From NCBI GenBank assembly GCA_021442155.1, contig JAKCPB010000336.1, positions 1 to 64,000 of the forward strand: a stretch of DNA of 64,000 nt, in the 5' to 3' direction. Every line of letters starts with the position of its first letter. Positions within the stretch are counted from its first letter, which is position 1. The notes under the pieces were generated by a model, which was given only the letters and a program-made list of their open reading frames with translations, had not been told where the DNA came from and did not search any database. Shown here in pieces: positions 48,950 to 60,345 of this stretch. The translations under genes were made by a program, and so were the position numbers. The DNA comes from Cymbidium sinense (taxonomy: Eukaryota; Streptophyta; Magnoliopsida; Asparagales; Orchidaceae).

Positions 48950-49192
48950 TTACAAAATAGAGAATAAATTTAGATTCAACATTTTTTCTTTTAGATTTCA
49001 TCAACCAAGTAACACGCCAAGTTTTGTAAGACACAAGTTATGACATAGATAAAAAATGAGCATGCATAGAGCAAATATAATACCCTAGATAACTAGAACC
49101 ATCTATACTGTAAAGACATAGTTCCATAAGCAGATCGGATTGGTCATTCTTTAGTTTCTTCAGTTCCCATCGGACCCACCTCGACCTCTCAT
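48950..49192 (-). pseudogene. Glycine-rich RNA-binding protein 3' fragment, copy 6 (truncated)
   Basis: Holds only the 3' untranslated part and the last few codons. It is cut at 49,192, where array sequence resumes. The shared 3' edge at a T-run is kept. Confidence 0.75.
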
Positions 49193-49237
49193 AGGTTTAG
49201 GGTTATTATTTTAGTTTAGTGTTAAGGGTTTTTGGTT
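49193..49237. repeat. Short TTTAGG spacer
   Basis: About 45 bp of degenerate repeat ending in a T-run, between two glycine-rich fragments. Confidence 0.6.
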
Positions 49238-49714
49238 TTTTATAATAGAGAACAAATTCAAATTCAATATTTTTTCTTTTTGATTTCATCAACCAAGTAA
49301 CACACCAAGTTTCTTAAGACACAAGTGATGACATAGATAAAAAATGAGCACGCATAGAGCAAATCAAAACCATAGATAACTAGAACTGTCTCTACTATAA
49401 AGACAGTTTATTAGCAGATCAGATTGGCCATTCTTCAGTTTCTCTAGTTCCCATCAAAACCATTCTGGCCTCTCGAGTAGTGGGATCCACCATCATATCC
49501 CCGATCTCTCCCTCCGCCACCACCATGGCTATAACCTCTGTTGCTCCTCCTGCCTCCATAATCACCTTTGCTCTGACCACCACCTCCATATCCACCAGCA
49601 CCTTTAGATACCCCACCACCATTGCAATAACTACCGCCTCCACCTTCACCTCCAGATCTAGACTGAGCGTGGTTGACGGTGATGTTCCTGCCATCAAGGT
49701 TCTGCCCACTCTTA
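49238..49714 (-). pseudogene. Glycine-rich RNA-binding protein 3' fragment, copy 7 (best reading frame)
   Basis: The minus frame is open from NLDGRNITVNHAQSRSGG through GEGGGGS, GAGGYGGGGQ, GYSHGGGGGRDRGYDGGS and YSRGQNGFDGN, then TAG in place of the Trp kept in copy 4, then RN and a TGA. It has no RRM and no start codon, so it is not an independent gene despite the long frame. Known family role: RNA binding by the RRM with a glycine-rich tail. Confidence 0.88.
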
Positions 49715-50005
49715 AGGTTTAGGTTTAGGTTTAGGTTTGTTAGGTTTTAGGATTTAGGTTTACTTTTTAACTTATTTAGTTACTTTAAGTTTAGATTTAG
49801 GGTTTTCCATTTAGGCCTTAGGGTTTACGATCTAGGCTTTAGGGTTTAGAGTTTAGGGTTTAGGGGTTTAAATTTTAAAGTTTTTTAGGATGTAGGGTTT
49901 AGGGCTTAAGGTTTAGGGTTTAGGGTTTAGGGTTTAGGGTTTTATGGTTTAGGGTTTAGGGTTTTGGAATTCAATTTTACTGTAGGGTTTAGGATATTTG
50001 GGTTT
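49715..50005. repeat. TTTAGGG-rich block
   Basis: Telomere heptamers and variants (cleanest at 49,910-49,945). Confidence 0.85.
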
Positions 50006-50461
50006 TTTTTTACAGGGAACAAATTCAGATTCAACATTTCTTCTTTATGATTTCATCAACCAAGTAACACGCCAAGTTGACACAAGCAGAAACATAGATA
50101 AAAAATGAGCATGCATAGAGCAAATAAAAAATACTAGATAACTAGAACCATCTCTACTGTAAAGACACAGTTCCATAAGCAAAGATCATTTGTCAGTTCC
50201 CATCGAGCCACCCGACCTCTCGAGTAGCGGGATCCACCATGTATCCCTATCTCTCCTTCACACCACATTGGCTTTAGCCTCGTCCCTCCCTCCTCCATAA
50301 CCACCACCAATGCTCCGACCACCACCTCCATATCCACCAGCACCTCCTGATCCTCCACCACCACTACAATAATCGCTGCCTCTCCCTTCGCCTCCATCAC
50401 AAGATCTAGACTGAACCTAGTTGACAGTGATGTTCCTACCATCAAGGTTCTGCCTATTCTT
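50006..50461 (-). pseudogene. Glycine-rich RNA-binding protein 3' fragment, copy 8
   Basis: The minus frame reads NLDGRNITVN, a TAG, VQSRS, GEGRGSDYCSGGGGSGGAGGYGGGGRS, then a frameshift near 50,275. It is the first member of the composite unit duplicated at 54,088. Confidence 0.85.
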
Positions 50462-50471
50462 AGGGTTTAGG

Positions 50472-52620
50472 TTTTTTTTAGGGAAAATTAGAATTTTATT
50501 ACCATAAAAATGAAGGATATGTCCTTAAAAAGGGTAATGCTCAAATTTGTACTACTCACAGAGCTACAAGAAACATAAAAAGCTAAACCCCCATCTAAGT
50601 ACAATGGAAAAAAGAAAATAAAAGAGCAAAAAGAATAGCATAAAAGCAAATGAGAAAATACAAAAAATGACTAATACTTAAGAAAATAGTAAAAGGACTG
50701 TGACTCATGATCCCATTGAGAAGGCAAGATAAGCAAGCTCCATATCAATAATACTTGAGTTGGCTGAGTAAAGATCATTTCATCTGAGAAGTTCCAACCT
50801 GCAAAAGAAATTTACAAAATACTACAAAGGCAATGGTTATAGCTCAATGAAAAATGATAAAGTAAATAGTTTAGAAAGAGTTGAGAAAGAGAAAGTTCAG
50901 ACTCTGTTTAGATCATCTCAAGGGGAAACAATACATATGAGCATCCAAACTTCATGGGAAGGGTTTCAATCATATGCATGCTACCAACTAGAGAGAAGAT
51001 ATGGGGAAACATTAAGGCCATCATATCCAGCATACCTTATATAAGAAACCGTCCAAGGCAAAATAGTACATAGTGATGTAGTCCTTGCACCAACAAAATA
51101 AAGAAAAATAGCTACTAGCGACCAAGAATTAACCCACCAACCAAAACCCACAATAGACCGAACACATAAAGCCAGCATCCTAGAAGTTATAGCAAGGTCA
51201 AGGGTTGAAGAACCCCAACTATCTCTAGAGCACTAGCAATCCAAATCCAACAGCAAAACCTCCACCCAAATAATAAAATAGTAGAAGATAAGCAGCACTA
51301 GAGGAAAGCTAAAACATAGAGAGACCAGGAGGGAAACCAGAAATTACCATCAAAACTGCCACCAAGGCAGCAAAAAAAAGCAAATCCACCATCACCAACC
51401 CAGAGGCAAATATCAAGAAACAAGGAGCGCCAACTAAACTAATGGTAGTCAATACCAACAGCCAACATAAAGAGCAAAATACTAAGCCACAAGACAAGCA
51501 TCCAAGGCAAGACAACAGCCATAAAAAATCCCTCAAGTAGCCAAACCCCAATAACAAGTCCTAAAAGAGGCCCAAAAAACCCATAAGAGCTCATATCCTC
51601 CACCAGAAAAATAGCCAATAAAACCACCCAAGCTAGCAGCCAACAGGATGAGCAGTGAGTGAAGTCAAAGCAGTAGGCAAATTGACATCCAAACTGGGGT
51701 GCAAAAATAAAGGAAAAAAAGAAAAGAGAGGATAACCAAGAGAGACAAAACCCAACTAAAAGAACCCAACCAAAAGCACCTAAACCAACCATCCAACATA
51801 GCCAACACATCTTCCTAGCCAACCAACCCAGCTAGCCAAAATAGCCAACTAGCCCAGTCAGCCAACAAAACTAACCTGCAAATAGAGCCAATATAGAGCT
51901 AAAAAAAAAAGAACAATAACAGACAAAACCACAACTCACCTGGAGATCTCCAAAATAACCAAGAAACAAAAATGGTAGTCACCCAGCCAATTTAAAAAAG
52001 GTCAAGGAGGACCACCCAAAGCAAAGAAATTGTAATGAATGGAATAAGAGGCAAACAAAACCCCTTCCAAATCCCAAAGAGCGATATCACTACGAGAAAA
52101 AGAATAACCACATAACATAACTCCAATTCACAGGAAGAAATGGAACCAGAGAAACCTCCAATCCAAACCAAGAAAAGAGAACCACCAAAAACCCAAAACT
52201 AAGCCAAGCCAGAAGAGGCCAACAATAGCCATGAAAAAATAACCACCCTAAATAGCCAGGTAGATGAAATAAATAAATAGAAGCAACAAGCAGAACCAAC
52301 CATAGCATTTGCAAATCTAATTCATAAAAGGCCACAACCATCCAAAACTAGAGGAAAACCCAACATTCATTGGTAAAAGGGGTAGGCTAAAATCCAGCAC
52401 AAGCACAACCCAACAAGAGATAAAAAGCATAATCCATATAAAGAAAACCACCAGGCTCAGAGGATAGGGAAACCAATTAAAACCAACACCACTATGACCC
52501 AAAAAAGGTTCGGTAAGCATAGAATTGGTATAGAAGAAACTCAAGAAAACCACCACTTCTTAGTGGGGAGCACAAAAAAAACCAACAAAAAAATAGACTC
52601 AATAAAACCACCATAGCAAA
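50472..52620 (-). other. LINE copy B 3' region
   Basis: Long CCAAC/AACCA-rich sequence on the plus strand between the 3' terminus and the RNase H domain. Minus frames are Trp/Leu/Phe-rich (51,439-51,822; 52,090-52,341) and are not conserved with copies A or C. Probably untranslated. Confidence 0.6.
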
Positions 52621-52639
52621 AGATCAACAAAAGAGCATA

Positions 52640-53130
52640 ACGTTAAAATCTGAATTAAGATAGTCCAGTGTTATCCAGATTGATCAAACCACATAGATGC
52701 TTAGGTAAGCTATGGTTACCAAATAAAGTGAGCTCATTTAATTCAGCTCCCAAATTAGCAAGTAAATCAGCACAAGCATTTCCTTCATGTGGAAAGTGAG
52801 AAATTTTGTAGCAAACTAGAGAAAAAAGCTTTATAGTGTGATTAGGAAGATAAAATAAGTCAGTATTTCCCATATTATTATTATTGAGAATATCAAGTAA
52901 AAGAAGAGCATTAGTTTCAATCCAAATATTTAAGAGGCCTTTGCTTAAACAAATATTAATAGCTTTGTTAATGTCATGAGTTCAACATAAATAATAGAAG
53001 CTTTGAGGGGTAGGCAAAACACAAATGACAGTGCCTTTAAAATCTCTAAGAATTCTACAACCCATATTTATTTGGGAAACATAACCATCAGTATTGATCT
53101 TAATCGAATTTTCTTAGGCTTAATCCAATG
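52640..53130 (-). pseudogene. LINE copy B RNase H domain, decayed
   Basis: The minus frame 52,873-52,655 keeps YKISHFPHEGNACADLLANLG, the last conserved motif of plant LINE-type RNase H, including the final Asp. The N-terminal motif with the first Asp lies near 53,085 in another frame. Frameshifts separate them. Confidence 0.8.
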
Positions 53131-53836
53131 ATAATCCTAATACTCTTGTAGGAAGGATCATCATGCAAAGTGTTACCCAGTTTTTTAGCCACAAATTTAT
53201 AACCTCTAAAGTGAAAATTGCTAATTAAGTTTGCATTAAACAAAGCAAGAAGTTTTTCTTTAAAGCAAGGATCCTTTTATGGTTCATAGGGATGCCAATG
53301 ATATTTAGCATCATTTCTATCCATCCAAATGAACCAAATAAGGGTAATAGTAATAAAGGCTTTGATATGACCTTTCACAATTTTATGAAAACAAACTTCA
53401 AGAAGTTGATTTAATGAAAGAGAGCTGTAAAAATAGTTAGTGTTAAATAAATCATCATACTGTATCCAAAGTTTTGAAACAATAGCACCATTGGCAAAAT
53501 CATGATTAACAATTTCAATATGAAAGCAATAATAGTACCTAGCAAGTAAGTAAATACCTTTAAGCCGAAAGAAATCAACGGATGAAGTTATTCAAAATCA
53601 TCAAGCTAAAATGAATAAGAAATGGGAATGATATTGTTCCAAAGTTTAATGATAAAATCAGGTATTATTTATTTTAATAAAATTCCAAACCTCTTTAAGA
53701 ATTAAATCACCATTGTAAGAGCTTGAAAATTATTTGACCCAGCTTTATTAGAAAAGATAGCGATGTTACAAAACTTGTCAAAAATAGAAATCAAAATATA
53801 GTTCTCAAGTTTATTTTTATTCTAATTGTTATTAAA
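53131..53836 (-). pseudogene. LINE copy B zf-RVT region
   Basis: Homologous to 20,930-21,560 of copy A, with many lesions. It ends at the shared truncation point. Confidence 0.65.
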
Positions 53837-54087
53837 TTGGGTTGTAGGTTTAGTGTTGTAGGTTCAGGGTTTAGGGTTTAGGATTTAGGGTTTAAGGTTT
53901 TTTTTAAATTAGGTAAATTGGTAGGTTTAATTTATTTAGTATATTTAGTTTATTACTTATTTACTTAGGGTTTAGGGTTTAGGGTTTAGAGTTTAGGGTT
54001 TAAAGTTTTTTGGGTTTAGGGTTTAGGGTTTAGGTTTTAGGTTTAGGGTTCAGGTTTTAGTTTAGGGTTTAGGGTTTTTGGTTTTTT
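53837..54087. repeat. TTTAGGG block with a remnant of a T-rich unit
   Basis: An entry motif (AAATTAGGTAAATTGGTAGG near 53,908) and about 70 bp of T-rich unit survive inside heptamers. The same remnant sits at the same place after copy C (near 58,015). Confidence 0.75.
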
Positions 54088-54571
54088 TTAATAGAGAATA
54101 AATTCATATTCAACATTTCTTCTTTTTGATTTCATCAACCAAGTAACACATGAAGTTTTCAAAGACACAAGTGACAACATAGATAAAAAATGAGCACGCA
54201 TAGAGCAAATCAAAAACCCTAGATAACTAGAACCATCTCTACTATAAAGACACAGTTCCATAAGCAGTAGATCGGATCAACCATTCTTTAATTTCTCTAA
54301 TTCCCATCAGAACCACCCTAGCCTCTCGAGTAGCGGGATCCATCATCATATCCTGGTTCTCTCCCTCCACCACCACCACGGCTGTAACCTTCATCACTCC
54401 TCACACCTTCAAAACCACCATTGCTCTGACCACCACCTCCATGTCAATCAGCACCTCCAGATGCCCCACCACCACTACGATAATCATCGCATCCACCTTC
54501 GCCTCCACTGCCAGATCTAGACTAAGCATTGTTGATGGTGATATTTTTGCTGTCAAGGTTTAACCCATTCA
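54088..54571 (-). pseudogene. Glycine-rich RNA-binding protein 3' fragment, copy 9
   Basis: The minus frame reads NLDSKNITINNA, TAG, SRSGSGGEGG, GGGASGGAD, TGA, HGGGGQSNGGF, GYSRGGGGGREPGYDDGSRYSRG, TAG, GGSDGN, TAG, RN. Stops sit where intact codons would be Gln and Trp. Confidence 0.85.
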
Positions 54572-54592
54572 TAGGGTTTAGGTTTTTTTAGG

Positions 54593-56770
54593 GAAATTTA
54601 AAATTTTATTACCATAATAATAAAGGATACGATGTTCTTAAAAGGGGTAAAGCTCAAATTTCTACTGCTCAAAGAGCTATAAGAAACCTAAAGAGCTAAA
54701 CTACCATCTAAGTATAATGAAAAAAGAAAATAAAAGAGAATGAGAAAAGACACAAAAAAGACTAATAAAACTTAAGAAAATAATAAAAGGACTAGTTAGT
54801 AGTAGCTCATGATCCTTTTGAGAAGGGAAGATAAGCAAGATCCACATCAACAGTACTTGAGTTGGTTGAGTAAAGATCATTCCATCTATGAAGTTCCAAC
54901 CTGCAAAATTAATTTGCAAACAACTATAAAGGAAATGGTCATAGCTCATGGGAAAATGATAAAGTAAACAATTTAGAAAGAGCTGAGAAAGAGAAGGTTT
55001 GGGGTCAGTTAAGATCATCTCAAGGGGCAACAATACATATGAGTATCTAAACTTCATGGGAAGGGTTACAATCATATGCATGCTACCAACTACAGAGAAG
55101 ATATGGGGAGACATCAAGGCCATCATAGCCAACATACCTGCTATAAGCAACCATCCAAAACAAAATAAGCCATTGTGATATAGTTCCTGCACTAAAAAAA
55201 ATAGAGAAAATATAAATAACCCACCAACCAAAAAACCCACAATAGACAAACACATCAAGCCAAGATTGTTACAGAGGTCAAGGCTTAGAATAACCCACAA
55301 CTATTTTTAGAGCACTAGTAATCCAAATCCTAGGGAAAAACCTCCACCCAATAGCAAAATAATAGAAGATAAGCAGCATTAGAGAGAGGAAAGCCATAGC
55401 ATAGAGAGGCCAAGAGGGCATCTATAAATTACCATCAAAACCACCACCAAGGTAAGCAAAAGGAAAGCAAATCGACCATCACCAACCAAGAGGCAAATAT
55501 CAAGAAACAAGGAGAGCCAGCTAAACTAATGGGAGTGAATACTAATAGCCAACATAAAGCCCAACACACCAAGCCATGGCACAATCATCCAAGGCACAAT
55601 AGCCACAAAACCCTCAAGCGAAACCTCAACAATAAGTCCTAAAATAAGACCTAAAAAAATGACAAGAGCTCATATCCTCCACCAACAAAATAGCCACTAA
55701 AACCACCCAGGCCAATAGCCAATAGGATGAGCAGCAAGAAAACCAACAACCAAATCGGGAAGCAAGAACAAAGGAAAAATATCTGCACCTAAGAGAGGAT
55801 AACCAACCGAGCAGAAAAACCCAACCAAAGGAACTCAACCAAAAGCACCTAAACCAACCATCAAACATAGCCAACATATCCACCCAGCCAACCAACCCAA
55901 TCAGCCAAAATATCCAACCAAGTCAGTAAACAAAACCAACGAATAGGCAGAGTTAATACAGTGCCCAAAATAAGGGAAAAGAACAAAAGTAGACAAAGCC
56001 ACAACCCACCTAGAAATCTCCAAAATTAATAAGAAAAAAAATGGTAGTTACCCTGGCAAACTATAAAAGGCCAAGGAGGACCACCCAACCATAAGCAGCA
56101 AAATTATGAAGAAAGGAACAAGGCCAGAGGCAAACAAAACTGCTTCCAAATCCTAAAGAGCAGACAGCCACTACAAAGGAGAAAATGGTGAGATAATAAC
56201 CATACAACAAATAACCCACTCTCAAGGGAGATGGAAACCAACCAAATAGAAAACCTCTAAGCTAAACTAGAAAGGAGAATAAGAGCCAAAAAAAATCCAA
56301 AAAACAAAGCTAAGCCATAAGAGGCCAACAATACCATAAAAAATAACCACCCAAAACTACCTAGCGATGAAAGAAACAAATAACAAAGAACCAACAACTA
56401 ACCATAACATCTATAAATCCAATTCAAAAGGCTAGCTAAAAAAATAAATGCAAACCCAACATTCATTGATAAAAGGGTGGGCCAAAAATCTACAACCACA
56501 ACCCAACAAGAGACACAAAGCATGAGCTACAAAATAAAAACTACCAGGCTCAAAGGATAGGGAAACCAATTAAAAATAGCACCACAATGACATGAAAAAA
56601 GGTCAGGCAAGTATACAATGGCGTAAAGAGGAAAGGGGTATAAGTATAGAAATAAACTTAGCAAAGACCACTTTATAGTGAGGGGAGAACAAAAACAACA
56701 ACAAAAATAGATAATAAAACCACCATAGAAAAGATCAACAAAAGAGCGTAAGGTTAAAATATGAGGTAAG
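54593..56770 (-). other. LINE copy C 3' region
   Basis: Homologous to the 3' regions of copies A and B. Minus frames (54,701-55,300; 55,626-55,895; 56,527-56,799) are hydrophobic by composition and not conserved. Confidence 0.6.
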
Positions 56771-56789
56771 GTAGTTGTTATCCGGGACC

Positions 56790-57230
56790 GACCACACACA
56801 TGCTTAGGTAAGCTATAGTTATCAAATAAAGTGAGCTCATTTAATTCCCTCCCAAATTATCTAGAAATCACAAGCATTAACCTTCGAAGAATGTGAGAAA
56901 TTTTGTAGTAGACTTGAGAAAGAAGCTTTTTAGTGTGATTAAGAAGATAAAATAAGTCAGCATTTCCCATTTTATTATTATTGAGCATATCAAGTAAAAG
57001 AAGAGCATCAACTTCAATCTAAATATTAAAGCCCTTTGCTTAAACAAATATCAATAGCTTTGTCAACATCCATGAGTTCAAAGATAAATAATAGAATAAG
57101 CTTTGGGGTAGGAAAGCACAAATGATAGTGCCTTTAGAATCCCTAAGAATTCCACCACGCCCATATTTGTTTGGGGAAAGAACCATCAATATTGATCTTA
57201 ATAGAATTTATCTTAGGCTTAATCCAATGT
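56790..57230 (-). pseudogene. LINE copy C RNase H domain, decayed
   Basis: The minus frame 57,352-57,143 ends in IHWIKPKINSIKINIDGSF, which contains the first catalytic Asp. A frameshift follows and the next frame continues KYGRGGILRDSKGTIICAF. Further on are KAIDICL and EVDALLLLD, in the place of the second conserved acidic motif. The final motif is degraded near 56,870. Confidence 0.8.
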
Positions 57231-57948
57231 ATAATGCTAATACTCTTGTAGGAAGGATCATCAGGCAAAGTGATACCTAATTTTTTAGCCACAAATTTAT
57301 AACCTCTAAAGTGAAAATTGCTAATTAAATTTGCATTAAACATAGCATGCATTTTTTTCTTGTTCTAATAAGGATGCTTTTATGGTTCATAGGGATGACA
57401 CAATATTTAGCATCATTTCTATCCATCCAAATGAACAAAATAAGGCTAATAGCAATTAAAAGTTTGATATGACCTTTCACAGTTTTAAGGAAATAGACCT
57501 CAAGAAGTTGATATATTGAAAGAGAGCCATGAAAATAGTTAGTGTTAACTAAATTATCATACCATATCCAAAGTTTGGAAGTAATAGCACCATTAACAAA
57601 AACATGATTAAAATTTTAAATATGAAAGAAATAATAGTAGTTCAAAGGTAAGTAAAACCCTTTATGCCAAAGCAAGGAATCAACTGGGATGAAGTTATTA
57701 AAAATTCTCCAAGCTAAAATAGAATAAGAAATGGGAATGATATTGCTCCAAAGTTTAATCAAACATTAGAGGTGTTCTATTTATTTCTAATTAAATTCCA
57801 GACCCCTTTAAGAACAAAATCACCATTATAAGAGAGCTTGAAATGGATTTTATCTAGTTTATTAGAAAAGATAATGATGTTGCAAAGCTTGATAGAAATA
57901 GAAATATGAATTAGTTCTCAAGTTTGTTCTCATTCTAATTATTATTAA
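57231..57948 (-). pseudogene. LINE copy C zf-RVT region
   Basis: Homologous to copies A and B, with many lesions. It ends at the shared truncation point near 57,948. Confidence 0.65.
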
Positions 57949-58289
57949 GTGAGGTTATAGGTTTAGTGTTGTAGGTTTAGGATTTAGGATTTAGGGTTTA
58001 AGTTTTATTTTTTTAAATTAAATAAAATGGTAGGTTTAGGTTTATTTAGTATATTAAGTTTATTTTTTATTTATTTAAAGTTTAACATTTAGGGTTTAGG
58101 GTTTAAGGTTTAGGTTTCAGGGTTTTTTAGGGTTTAGGGTTTAGGGTTTAGGGTTTTAGGATTTAAGGTTTAGGGTTTACGATTTTTAGGGTTTAGGGTT
58201 TAGTGTTTAAGGTTTTTAGGGTTTAAGATTTAGGGTTTAGGGGTTTAGGGTTTTGGGTAGGTCTGTTTTAGAGGTTTAGGTTTTGGTTT
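57949..58289. repeat. TTTAGGG block with a remnant of a T-rich unit
   Basis: Entry motif AAATTAAATAAAATGGTAGG near 58,014 and a short T-rich remnant, then heptamers. Confidence 0.8.
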
Positions 58290-58777
58290 TTTCTTAATAG
58301 AGAATAAATTTAGATTCAACATTTCTTATTTTAGATTTCATCAAACAAGTAACACACCAAGTTTTCTAAGACATAAGGGACAACATAGATCAAAAATGAG
58401 CGTACATAGAGCAAATAAAAACCCTAGAGAACTAGAACTGTCTCTACTATAATGACACAGTTCCATAATCAGTAGATCAGATCAGCCGCTCTTCAGTTTG
58501 TCCAGTTCTCATCATAACCACCCTGGCATCTCGAGTAGCGAGATCCACCATCATATCCCCAATGTCTCCCTCTTTCAGCACCACAGTTGTAATCTTCATT
58601 GCTCCTCCCACCTCCATAACCACCACTACTCCGACCACCACCTCCATATCCATCAGCACCTTTAGATGCCCCACCACCACTGTGATAACCGTCTCCTCTA
58701 CCTTTGTCTCCACCGCTATATCAAGACTGAGCCTGGTTTACAATGATATTCCAACCATCAAGATTCTACCCATTCTT
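58290..58777 (-). pseudogene. Glycine-rich RNA-binding protein 3' fragment, copy 10
   Basis: The minus frame reads NLDGWNIIVNQAQS, TGA, YSGGDKGRGDGYHSGGG, GADGYGGGGRSSGGYGGGRS, HWGYDGGSRYSR, GGYDENWTN and a TGA. It keeps the C-terminal Trp that is mutated in most copies. Confidence 0.85.
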
Positions 58778-59030
58778 AGGGTTTAGGTTTCTTATGTTTT
58801 ATGGTATAGTCTTATTTTTTAATTTATTTAGTTACTTTAGGTTTAGGTTTAGGGTTTGGAGTTTAGGGTTTAGGTTTAGGGTTAAGGTTTGTGGTTTAGG
58901 GTTTAAGGTTTATGGTTTAGGATTTTCAGGTTTGTGCTTTTAGGGTTTATGGCTTAGGCTTAATGTTTAGGGTTTTTTAGGGTTTAAGGTTTACGGTTTA
59001 GGGTTGTAGGTAGGGTATACAATTTAGGGT
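58778..59030. repeat. TTTAGGG-rich block
   Basis: Telomere heptamers and variants. Confidence 0.85.
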
Positions 59031-59625
59031 TTAAAGTTTTGTTTTAATTAAGTAAACTGGTAGATTTAGGTTTATTTTGTTCATTTTATTTTATTTTATT
59101 TAGGTTTATTTTTTATTTTTATTTTATTGAGTTTACTTATTTTAAGTTTATTTATTTTTAGTTTAGGGTTTTTATATTAGTTTATTTTTTAATGTTTAGG
59201 TTTAGGTTTTGGTTTATTTTTAGTACATGTTTTATTTATTTTAGTTTATAGTTTATTTAATTTTGTATATTTGATTTTTATTTTAGGTTTTAGGTTTTCA
59301 TTTAACTTTATGGTTTAGGTTTTATTTATTATTTATTTTTAGGTTTATTTTTTAGGTTTAGGTTTTTATTTAGCTTTTATTTTATTTTACCTTAGGTTTA
59401 TTTTATTTTAATTTTAAGTTTAGTTTTATTTTATTTAGGTTTTTTATTTTTTTTTTTAGTTTAGGTGTTTATTAAATTTTTTTAGTTTTTTTTTTATGTT
59501 TTGATTTAAGTTTAGGTTTATGTTTTAGTTTATGTTTTATTTTATTTTAATTTTCTTACTTTGGTTTAGGTTTTTAATTTATTTTATTTTTAGGTTTTAT
59601 TTAGTTTAGGTCTAGGTTTTTAGCT
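59031..59625. repeat. T-rich unit 12
   Basis: Entry motif AATTAAGTAAACTGGTAG near 59,045, then a shortened T-rich body. Confidence 0.65.
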
Positions 59626-59740
59626 TTTCAGGGTTTAGGGTATAGTTTTTTGTGTTAGTTTAGGGTTTAGGGTTTATGGATTAAGGTTTAGGTTTTAGGT
59701 TTATAGTTTCAGTTTTATTTTATGATTTAGGTTTTGGTTG
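59626..59740. repeat. TTTAGGG-like block
   Basis: Short degenerate block. Confidence 0.7.
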
Positions 59741-59929
59741 ATTTTAACAAAGAACAAATTCAGATTTAACATTTCTTCTTGATTTCAACCAAGTAACACA
59801 TCGAAGTTTTCTAAGACATAAGTGACAACCTAGATCAAAATGAGCACGATAGAGCACATAAAAAACCTAAATAACTAGAACTCTTGTAAAAAAAATACAT
59901 TCAATAAATAGTAGATCTACTGTTCTTAA
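59741..59929 (-). pseudogene. Glycine-rich RNA-binding protein 3' fragment, copy 11 (truncated)
   Basis: Only the 3' untranslated part is left. It is cut at about 59,929, near where the stop codon would be, and joins T-rich unit sequence directly. Confidence 0.7.
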
Positions 59930-60151
59930 TTTTATTTTATTTAGGTTTTATTTTAGGTTTATTTTATTTTTAGTTTATTTTAGATTTTTTATTTATTTTA
60001 TTTTAGTTTATTTTATTATATTTTATTTTATTTTTTAGGTTTAGTTAGGTTTTAGTTTAAGTTTTTATTTCACTTTATTTTTTTAAGTTTATTTAGTTTT
60101 TTTATATAATTTATTTTAAGTTTTTTTTTAGTGTCCAGTTTATGATTTAGG
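59930..60151. repeat. T-rich unit tail
   Basis: T-rich body sequence without its entry motif. Confidence 0.6.
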
Positions 60152-60345
60152 GTTTAGGGTTGGATAGGTCAGGTAGGGTCAGTGTAGTGGCCTGTGGGGT
60201 TTTCAGCCTTTTTTGGGTTTGGTGGTCATAGTTTATTTGGAGGGCCTGACAGGGTATAGGTTTAGTTCACTAAGATTAGCCTGTGGATCTTTTAGGGTGG
60301 GTAGGAGGGCAGGTTTAGTTGTGGGTTTAGATTTAGGGTTTAGGA
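60152..60345. repeat. C-containing variant array island 1
   Basis: GGTCAGG, GGCCTG, GACAGGG and TTTAGGG-like words are mixed. The plus strand suddenly carries C and GC content is well above that of the surroundings. No coding potential is seen. It may be real variation or a base-calling artefact. Confidence 0.6.

Larger units (their letters stand above)
50472..53836 (-). mobile_element. 5'-truncated LINE (copy B)
   Basis: About 3.4 kb from the shared 3' terminus (T-run plus GGGAAAATTAGAATTTTATT at 50,481) through a 2.1-kb 3' region, RNase H and part of the zf-RVT region. It is cut at about 53,836, where copy A would continue into its intact 139-codon stretch. Copy C is cut at the same place, so the truncation preceded the duplication. 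The reverse transcriptase is absent. Confidence 0.85.
54593..57948 (-). mobile_element. 5'-truncated LINE (copy C)
   Basis: Same organisation and same end points as copy B: 3' terminus at 54,593-54,620, 3' region to about 56,770, RNase H to about 57,230, zf-RVT region to 57,948. It is diverged from copy B by many small indels, so the duplication is not recent or the sequence is error-prone. Confidence 0.85.

Noticed and set aside
49238..49714. A functional glycine-rich RNA-binding protein gene
   Set aside because: It has no start codon, no RRM beyond its last strand, no upstream exon in the array, and a stop replacing the conserved Trp. It is one of twelve copies of the same fragment.
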